Positions 58,625-64,000 of a stretch of 64,000 nt of DNA are shown one piece after another. The notes under the pieces are model-generated. The model was not told where the DNA came from. It saw nothing but the letters and a program-made list of their open reading frames with translations, and ran no database searches. The translations under genes were made by a program, and so were the position numbers. Origin of the DNA: Mesorhizobium sp. YIM 152430. GTDB lineage: Bacteria; Pseudomonadota; Alphaproteobacteria; Rhizobiales; Rhizobiaceae. The stretch spans positions 62,001 through 126,000 of the forward strand of contig NZ_JARGES010000020.1 of assembly GCF_029210365.1 (NCBI RefSeq). The letters are read 5' to 3'. Each line of letters opens with the position of its first letter. Position 1 is the first letter of the stretch.

Positions 58625-59466
58625 CTCCTGGCCCCCTCCCCGTACCAAGCAAGAATGCCAAACCCGGCCGCATCGGCTTCGCTAGCGGCCACCACCGCCG
58701 AAGCCTCGCGCGGATGGCCGCTTTCCACCCGCGCGGCGATCGACACGCGATAGATTCCCGACGGATTGCGCGCGAGATGTCGGGACGGATCGACGAGACG
58801 AGCAAAAACCGCCTCCGTCGTCGCGCCCGGCACCAGCCGCGCGGCCGCAAGACTTTCGAGATCGGCCTGGGTGGTTCCCGGCAGTGCCGCGATGAGCCGC
58901 AAGGGCGCCGAGAGCGGATCGATACTGCCTTGCGGGTTGAACACCGTCGCGTGGTGAAGAAGCGTATCAACATCGGCTGGAGCGGTTCCGGGCACCTGTA
59001 GAAGGTCGCCCACATGACGGAACGGTCGCACCGCAGTCGCCGGCCATTTTTCGCGGATCGTGTCGCGCCACGATACGACCGCTTGCGCAAAGCTTTCGGC
59101 TTGCAGTCGGCCGCCGCCGAAGGCGCGATAGAGTGCCGCCAGCAACTCCTCGTCCGCAACGTTGAGGTCCACCCGACCGGCCTCGTCCTCGATGGTGACG
59201 CGTACCATGCCGCCGCCGAGCGTCAAATCGATCGATGACGGCGGACGCGCCGTCGCATCGCCGGCGAAGAGCGCGTAGCCGGCACTTGCCAGTCCCGCAT
59301 CGATCAGGGCGGCGGAGCGCGATTGATGAAGACCGGCGCGTGCCTGCGCACCGGCTCCCGCCGTGGATGACAGCGTCGAGGCGGCAAGACTTGCAAACAG
59401 CGCGACGAAGACCAGCGCCGCGACCATCACGTAGCCGTCATCTCCTAAATGCCGTGCGCGCGTCAT
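58621..59466 (-). CDS. gspK: Type II secretion minor pseudopilin GspK
   Basis: This 281-residue protein has the pilin-like N-terminus with GYVMVAALVFVALFASL as the hydrophobic helix and the large GspK alpha domain (RVDLNVADEELLAAL, with a helix-hairpin-helix-like region LRLIAALPGTT). Like other GspK proteins it lacks the usual Glu at +5, with Ala in that area. It caps the pseudopilus tip with GspI and GspJ. The start at 59466 overlaps the gspJ stop by ATGA. Confidence 0.87.
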   Translation of the reverse strand: MTRARHLGDDGYVMVAALVFVALFASLAASTLSSTAGAGAQARAGLHQSRSAALIDAGLASAGYALFAGDATARPPSSIDLTLGGGMVRVTIEDEAGRVDLNVADEELLAALYRAFGGGRLQAESFAQAVVSWRDTIREKWPATAVRPFRHVGDLLQVPGTAPADVDTLLHHATVFNPQGSIDPLSAPLRLIAALPGTTQADLESLAAARLVPGATTEAVFARLVDPSRHLARNPSGIYRVSIAARVESGHPREASAVVAASEADAAGFGILAWYGEGARR

Positions 59467-60143
59467 GACGATCGCTCCGTTCCGGCTGCCACCGCCTTGC
59501 AGGCACCATCCGTCTCGGCGCAGTTGAGGACGGCGCGGGCACGAAGCGGCACGACGACGGGCGGGGTCACCCGCGCCCCGCTCGCCTTGTCGACGATTTC
59601 CAGCCGGACGACGTTCGGCAGGCCGGCCGCTGCGCTCCAACCGTCGAGCCAGTCCTGTGCCGGCGAAGCCATATAGAAGAAGCGCATTCGCCAGGGCCCT
59701 TGCAGGAGGATGACGGGTCGGTCCCGGTCGACGCCGCCGGCACCGGTCGGATCGGGCAAGGCTCGCGTGTGGCGGACGAGCGCGCTGCCGTTTTCATCCT
59801 CGACGATAGCAAGTTGAACGATGGCATGGCGTATGTCGGTCAGCGCGGCGACCGTCGGCGCGGCGAATTCCAACCGGTCGGAACGTCCTTCGAAGAGGAC
59901 GCCGCCGGGTCGGGCGAAATCGGCGACCGGGGCGAAGGCGTCGATGTGACGGCGAACCTCGCGCGTCCCCGCCTCGAGCGCGTCCAGCATCTCGGTGCGC
60001 GCCTGTCCCTTGCCGACCCCTTGGGCGGCCATGCCCCCGATCGTCACCATCAGGAGAAGCGCGAGACTGGCAATCGCCAGCGCCACCACTGCCTCGACCA
60101 GAACGAAGCCGGCTTGCCGGTCGCGATGGCGACGCCCGTTCAT
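59463..60143 (-). CDS. gspJ: Type II secretion minor pseudopilin GspJ
   Basis: This 226-residue protein begins with a short leader and the pilin methylation motif GFVLVEAVVALAIASLALLL (Gly at -1, Glu at +5), followed by a beta-rich domain with two late cysteines (NCAETDGAC). It is a pseudopilus-tip component. Both ends are ATGA-coupled. Confidence 0.88.
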   Translation of the reverse strand: MNGRRHRDRQAGFVLVEAVVALAIASLALLLMVTIGGMAAQGVGKGQARTEMLDALEAGTREVRRHIDAFAPVADFARPGGVLFEGRSDRLEFAAPTVAALTDIRHAIVQLAIVEDENGSALVRHTRALPDPTGAGGVDRDRPVILLQGPWRMRFFYMASPAQDWLDGWSAAAGLPNVVRLEIVDKASGARVTPPVVVPLRARAVLNCAETDGACKAVAAGTERSS

Positions 60144-60532
60144 GGCCGCACCACCCGGCGCGTGGCGATGGCCAGCGGTTTGTCGCCCGGCACGTCCACC
60201 GTCACCCGGACATCGTAGAGGGCGAGCGGTGCGCCGCCCGCGCGCGCCGGCGCCGACTGGTTCAGCGCGACATCGAGCACCCAGCGCTGCCCGGCGATCG
60301 ATCCGCTCTGCGACGCCCCGCCCGCCGGATCGAACCCGTTGGCCAGGACCGCCTCCGCGACGAGCCGCGCCTTCATCACGTTCTGCGCACGCAGTTCCAT
60401 CTGCCGCGCGTCGACCAGATGCCTTGCCACGAGCCCGCCGATCGCCGCCAGCACCGCTACCGCAATCAGCGCTTCGACGAGCACGAATCCCGCATCGCCC
60501 GAACGTCTGGAGCCGAAAGCGTGGCGGAGCAT
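60140..60532 (-). CDS. gspI: Type II secretion minor pseudopilin GspI
   Basis: This 130-residue protein has the methylation motif GFVLVEALIAVAVLAAIGGL after a basic leader and a short periplasmic domain of the GspI type (MKARLVAEAVLAN). It starts four bases after the gspH stop. The long upstream open frame is antisense and rejected. Confidence 0.86.
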   Translation of the reverse strand: MLRHAFGSRRSGDAGFVLVEALIAVAVLAAIGGLVARHLVDARQMELRAQNVMKARLVAEAVLANGFDPAGGASQSGSIAGQRWVLDVALNQSAPARAGGAPLALYDVRVTVDVPGDKPLAIATRRVVRP

Positions 60533-60536
60533 TGGC

Positions 60537-60989
60537 CTACTCCATCCGCCGGATCGAGACGGCGCCCGTGATCGGCGCCACATCGACAATGTAGGCGGCG
60601 GCTGCGGACGAAAGCTGAATCTGTCCGCCGACGGATCTCCCGTCCCGGTCAAAGCCGATCCCGGCCGCATTTGCGGCAAGCTGCAACTCGACGCCTTGCG
60701 GCAGTGCGACGTGACGCGCGCCCGAGCCGGACGACACCATCCGCGACACGGGATCGACCACGGTGACCTGCGTCCGGCCGTCCTGCATCGCACGCGCGCG
60801 GTCGAAGCGCAGGATGGCAGCGACCTCGCGCGAAATCGACGTCAGGTCGGCAACCCCCGGTGCCCGCGACGGTGCCGGCAGCGCCACCGCGGCGATCATG
60901 GCAAGGACGAGCATACCCGACACCGCATCGATGAGGGCGTAGCCGCCGTCTCGGTCGCGCCGGTCAGTTGGTCGCCAGTGCAGCTTCAT
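60537..60989 (-). CDS. gspH: Type II secretion minor pseudopilin GspH
   Basis: This 150-residue protein has the pilin segment GGYALIDAVSGMLVLAMIAAV. It carries Asp in place of the usual +5 Glu (ALIDAV). The rest is a beta-rich domain. Position between gspG and gspI supports GspH. The start at 60989 overlaps gspG by 26 bp. Confidence 0.8.
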   Translation of the reverse strand: MKLHWRPTDRRDRDGGYALIDAVSGMLVLAMIAAVALPAPSRAPGVADLTSISREVAAILRFDRARAMQDGRTQVTVVDPVSRMVSSGSGARHVALPQGVELQLAANAAGIGFDRDGRSVGGQIQLSSAAAAYIVDVAPITGAVSIRRME

Positions 60990-61413
60990 TGCCGCCTCCG
61001 TTCGGGGGAGCGTTGGCGCCGACCGAGATGATCCTGTAGCGGCCGTCCGGCCCCGGCTCCTCGTACCGGTAGGGCACCCCCCAGGGATCGGTTGGAATCT
61101 TCGCTTGTTGCAGGTAGGGCCCGTTCCAGCCAGGTATCCGCATCTTCTGTTCGACCAGCGCGTCGAGCCCTTCCGAGCGGCTCGGATAGCGGCCGACATC
61201 GAGATAGAAGAGATCGAGCGCCGCGGAAAATCCGTTGATCTGGAGTTCGACGGTTCGCGAGCGCGCGTCCGTCAAATAGCCGAGGACGCGCGGTCCGACG
61301 AGGCTCGTGACCAGCCCCAGGATCACGAGGACGACCAGGAGTTCGACGAGCGTGAAGCCGCCATTGCGGTCGCGCCGGTTTCGGTTGCGCTTATGCGGCC
61401 ATGCCCTGCCCAT
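60964..61413 (-). CDS. gspG: Type II secretion major pseudopilin GspG
   Basis: This 149-residue protein has a leader ending in Gly, the methylation motif FTLVELLVVLVILGL with Glu at +5, and the GspG domain with YLDVGRYPSRSEGLDALV and PTDPWGVPY, where calcium is bound. It is the main subunit of the pseudopilus. It overlaps gspF by 23 bp. Confidence 0.95.
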   Translation of the reverse strand: MGRAWPHKRNRNRRDRNGGFTLVELLVVLVILGLVTSLVGPRVLGYLTDARSRTVELQINGFSAALDLFYLDVGRYPSRSEGLDALVEQKMRIPGWNGPYLQQAKIPTDPWGVPYRYEEPGPDGRYRIISVGANAPPNGGGNEAALATN

Positions 61414-62692
61414 TTGCCACCCCGCCGAGAATGAGAAGATCGTTGACCCTCAAAAGCGTCCCGATGACGGACAGGATGATCCACCCGATGATCACGCTGA
61501 CCAGGAGAAGCGTTGCGGGGCCGACGATCCCGGCAAACCTGTCGACTGCCGTGCCCAGTTTCGTCTCGTAGATTTGTGCGATCCGCTCGAGCGATCCGGC
61601 GAGCGCGCCGGCCTCTTCGCCCACGCTCAGCATCTGCTGCGCATAAAGCGGCAGCAGGTCCTGCTGCTTCATCGCCTCGGCCAGCGTCGCGCCCTGGCGC
61701 ACCGCCACGACCGCCTCGTGCATCGCATTGCGGGCCGCGCGGTGGGGAAGAAGATCCCCGGTAAGTTGTAGGGCCGAGACGACGCCGACGCCCGATTTGA
61801 GAAGGCTCGACACGCTGGAGGCGATCAGGACCGTCTGGCGCACGCGCGCGATCTCGCGAAGCACGGGCAATCGCCGTGCAGTTGCCGCCGCCAATCCCCG
61901 CGCGGTATCGCTACGCCGCGCCAGAATCGCGATCAGCGCAAATGCGAGCACCGCGGCCGCAAGCCATGTTCCCTGGACGCGAAGAAACTCCGATGCGGCG
62001 AAGATCAGCGTCCGACCTTCCGCTGGATCGGCATCGAACCCCATCAAGGCGCGCTCGAACTCGGGAACGACGGCCGTCAGGACAAAGACGAGAACGCCCA
62101 TCGCCGCAACGAGGACGAAAAGCGGATAGGCGAGCGAGGCGGAAATCCGCCGCCGCAGCTCTTCTGAGCGCTTGCGCTCGCGTGCGACGATCGAAAGGGT
62201 TTCAGAAAGCCGCCCGTTGGCCTCCGCGATGGCGACCATGCTTACATAGGAAGGCGGGAAGAGCCTGGGATGATGCGCGAGCGCGTCCGCGAAGCGCTCG
62301 CCCGAGCGCACCGACGCTGACAGTGCCCGCATCGTGGCGGCAAGCGCGCCTTTCTCGCCCGCCGATGCGATCGTCGTCAGAGCCTTGTCGAGCGTCATGC
62401 CCGAGGAGAGAAGAATGGCAAGGTCCTCTGTCGCCACGGTGATCGCCGGCGCGGCAACGGCACGTCGCAAGCCGCTGTCGCGCCTGAGGGGTGCGCTTTC
62501 CTCGGTCTCGACGCCAAGTTCGATCGGCATGAGCGCGAGCCGTTCGAGTTCTCCCAGCGCCCTGTCCCGCGTATCGGCTTCGAGCGAGCCCGCGACGATC
62601 CGCCCGCCCGCCGCCATGGCCTTGTAGCGATAGAGCTGGCGGCCGGGGGCCGCGCGTCGCCAGGCCGCAGGGTGACGGGCGATCTGGTTCAT
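61391..62692 (-). CDS. gspF: Type II secretion inner-membrane protein GspF
   Basis: This 433-residue protein has two GspF domains separated by transmembrane helices (about 150-280 and 290-410), with the family signatures ATEDLAILLSSGMTLDKAL and SSVSSLLKSGVGVVSAL. It organises the platform and contacts GspE. The ATG at 62692 overlaps the stop of the preceding lipoprotein gene (ATGA). Confidence 0.92.
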   Translation of the reverse strand: MNQIARHPAAWRRAAPGRQLYRYKAMAAGGRIVAGSLEADTRDRALGELERLALMPIELGVETEESAPLRRDSGLRRAVAAPAITVATEDLAILLSSGMTLDKALTTIASAGEKGALAATMRALSASVRSGERFADALAHHPRLFPPSYVSMVAIAEANGRLSETLSIVARERKRSEELRRRISASLAYPLFVLVAAMGVLVFVLTAVVPEFERALMGFDADPAEGRTLIFAASEFLRVQGTWLAAAVLAFALIAILARRSDTARGLAAATARRLPVLREIARVRQTVLIASSVSSLLKSGVGVVSALQLTGDLLPHRAARNAMHEAVVAVRQGATLAEAMKQQDLLPLYAQQMLSVGEEAGALAGSLERIAQIYETKLGTAVDRFAGIVGPATLLLVSVIIGWIILSVIGTLLRVNDLLILGGVANGQGMAA

Positions 62693-63108
62693 CTTCGTGG
62701 AACCCTGCCGAAGACTTCGCGGCACCGCTGCACGTCCCACCAGTCGCGGTCGCCGCGGTGGGTGCGGATGTCGACGATGAATCCGTTGGGCGCGGTCAGG
62801 ATCTCGACCCGGCATTCGAGAAGCGGGTTGTAGCCCTGGATGCGGTAGCCCCGCCACCAGGCGGTGTTGCCGATGAGGTCGACCGTACCGCGGTCGCCTG
62901 GCTTGTAGCCGCTGTCGCGACCCGAGAACCACAGATAGGCGCGGCCCTCCTTGCCCATGGCATAGGACGAGACCGGACCTCCCCATTCGATGAAGAACGA
63001 TTCGACCGGCGTCCCGATATAGGACGAGCGCAGACGGTTGTTCGTGTCCGCCGAACTGCAGCCGGCAGCCATAGCCAGGACCGCCACGATTACGGTCAGC
63101 CGGCACAT
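62689..63108 (-). CDS. Lipoprotein of unknown function, first gene of T2SS operon
   Basis: This 139-residue protein starts MCRLTVIVAVLAMAAGC with a clear lipobox and has a small domain with WGGPVSSYAMGKEGRAYLWF, RGYRIQGYNPLLECRVE and GFIVDIRTHRGDRDWW. I do not recognise it. AGGAGGG precedes the chosen ATG at 63108; ATG codons at 63129 and 63138 are alternatives. It overlaps gspF by ATGA, so it belongs to the secretion operon and may be a pilotin-like or assembly factor; that is inference. Confidence 0.72.
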   Translation of the reverse strand: MCRLTVIVAVLAMAAGCSSADTNNRLRSSYIGTPVESFFIEWGGPVSSYAMGKEGRAYLWFSGRDSGYKPGDRGTVDLIGNTAWWRGYRIQGYNPLLECRVEILTAPNGFIVDIRTHRGDRDWWDVQRCREVFGRVPRR

Positions 63109-63406
63109 CGTCCCTCCTATCGTCGACATCTTTTGCATGTCATTCCTTTCCAGTTTCGACATCATACGCTTGCCTCTCCCGAACGGAAGCTGATCGCCTA
63201 AATTGATTAGACCAATGGCCCACACCTCGTCGCCATTAGTCGCCTCTAGATGAGACGGTAGTCCTGACAGTTCGTCAGACCTTGGCGACTGTCCTCATCC
63301 TTGAGCAAAGATCAAAATGGGGCACTGGTTTACTTCGCACCCGTCAGTCAAGCCGGGAACTCACCCGTTCTCCCCGATGCGTGCGAATCACATTGCAAGG
63401 GACATC
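63109..63406. other. Divergent intergenic region upstream of T2SS operon
   Basis: About 298 bp between the T2SS operon and the cupredoxin gene, presumably carrying both promoters. It is less GC-rich than the genes and includes a 15-bp near-palindrome (63202-63216). No coding frame is supported. Confidence 0.5.
63202..63216. promoter_or_regulatory. Candidate operator, GntR/FadR-like near-palindrome
   Basis: ATTGATTAGACCAAT reads on the other strand as ATTGGTCTAATCAAT. The arms differ at one position, and the TGGT/ACCA half-sites resemble FadR-subfamily GntR operators. It is centred between the T2SS operon and the divergent gene. No regulator gene is adjacent. Confidence 0.4.
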
Positions 63407-64000
63407 ATGACAGACCATGCATTGACGCGGCGTGACTGGTTGAAGCTCGGGGGCGCGAGCCTGCTCGCTGCGGGAACCGCAACGGTGCCCAGTGAAGTCT
63501 TCGCTCAATACACCTGTCAGGTTTGCGACGTTCCGGCCGACGCGGCCCCGCCGCAAAAGACTTTCGAGCTCGAAATCGGCGACACCGACGCGCGCCTTGT
63601 CGATGGCGAGCGCGTGAACCTGCTGGCCTTCCGTCTTGCAAGTGCCAATGGCGCGTGGACCGTTCCCGGTCCCGTCCTGCGGGTCACCGAAGGCATGACC
63701 GTGCGCATCAAGATCACCAATCTGCGCAAGGAGATGCACGCCTTCGAGATCACCGGCATTCCTGAGAGCAAGACCGAGGTTGCACCGAACTGCTCGTGCT
63801 GGGTCCAGTTCACGGCGCCCGTCGGCGGCACCTACCTCTATCATGACGCGTTCGGGAACACGCCGCTCTATCGACTGCTCGGCCTTCACGGCGTCCTGGT
63901 CGTCGCGCCGCTCAATGGCGTCACCAAGAAAAATGCGACCAACCCGTATCCAAGCCACACGCCTTACAGTCTCGAGCTTCTGACGGCACCGCAGCGCAAC
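63407..64000 (+). CDS. Tat-exported cupredoxin / multicopper-oxidase-like protein, 3' end outside window
   Basis: The frame starts at ATG 63407 (AAGGGA upstream) and is open to the window end (198 codons visible). The N-terminus TRRDWLKLGG followed by a hydrophobic stretch and VFAQ is a twin-arginine signal. The visible domain resembles the first Cu-oxidase domain: TEGMTVRIKITN, GGTYLYHD and LLGLHGVLVVAP. Where typical oxidases have HWHG and WYHSH, this protein has MHAFE and YLYHD, so trinuclear copper ligands are partly missing. Cysteine pairs TCQVC and NCSC are unusual. It may be SufI-like or a variant oxidase. It is divergent from the T2SS operon. Confidence 0.75.
   Translation, partial: MTDHALTRRDWLKLGGASLLAAGTATVPSEVFAQYTCQVCDVPADAAPPQKTFELEIGDTDARLVDGERVNLLAFRLASANGAWTVPGPVLRVTEGMTVRIKITNLRKEMHAFEITGIPESKTEVAPNCSCWVQFTAPVGGTYLYHDAFGNTPLYRLLGLHGVLVVAPLNGVTKKNATNPYPSHTPYSLELLTAPQRN

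Overview
The window is a high-GC (about two-thirds by eye), gene-dense chromosomal segment of an alphaproteobacterium, most likely Hyphomicrobiales (Rhizobiales), near the Phyllobacteriaceae. The evidence is the set of rhizobial-style gene blocks (rplU-rpmA-GNAT-obgE-proB-proA-nadD-rsfS-rlmH-envC-ctpA, serC-serA, the pst-phoU-phoB cluster, a SAM-II riboswitch before metA, DUF2125 beside tyrC) and the many ATGA-coupled starts. I cannot name the genus. There is no rRNA, CRISPR array, insertion sequence or recognisable prophage. There are two tRNAs: Glu(CTC) and Ser(CGA).

Layout. 1-8.3 kb: amino-acid and cell-wall housekeeping (DUF2125 end, tyrC, hisC, SAM-II riboswitch plus metA, tusA-like gene, L,D-transpeptidase lipoprotein, accA, xerD, a small conserved hypothetical, a glycine-zipper lipoprotein). 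8.3-13 kb: a xylose-type ABC importer (xylG-xylH-xylF) facing a ROK repressor gene, with a 23-bp palindrome between them. 13-19.2 kb: pstS-pstC-pstA-pstB-phoU-phoB under a multi-repeat Pho box. 19.4-22.4 kb: a large PAS hybrid histidine kinase. 22.5-31.7 kb: tRNA-Glu, VOC and DUF6476 proteins, rluD-type synthase, rpoH, serC-serA, DUF4112, YqaE/Pmp3, an EamA exporter and purA. 31.7-42.9 kb: an acidic one-TM protein, two beta-barrel outer-membrane proteins, glmM, DUF1028-rppH, a divergent polysaccharide deacetylase, ctpA-envC, rlmH and rsfS. 43-50.3 kb: nadD, proA, proB, obgE, GNAT, rpmA and rplU, interrupted by a plus-strand EEP nuclease and a lower-GC orphan gene.

52-63.1 kb holds a near-complete type II secretion system: a tightly coupled minus-strand operon (lipoprotein-gspF-G-H-I-J-K-L-M-C-like), a separate plus-strand gspE, and divergent gspD-prepilin peptidase. 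It is flanked by a cytochrome c'-like gene and, at the window edge, by a Tat-signal cupredoxin/multicopper-oxidase-like protein whose visible copper motifs are degenerate. This secretion island is the most unusual part of the window. The secretin is itself a lipoprotein, the GspC-like protein has a signal peptide instead of an obvious anchor, and the operon begins with an unrecognised lipoprotein. Whether the cupredoxin protein is cargo is inference.

Regulation visible in sequence: the SAM-II riboswitch (metA), the Pho box (pst), the ROK palindrome (xyl), an RpoH-like promoter ahead of rpoH, a hairpin leader before serC, hairpins after both binding-protein genes (xylF, pstS), and several intrinsic terminators.
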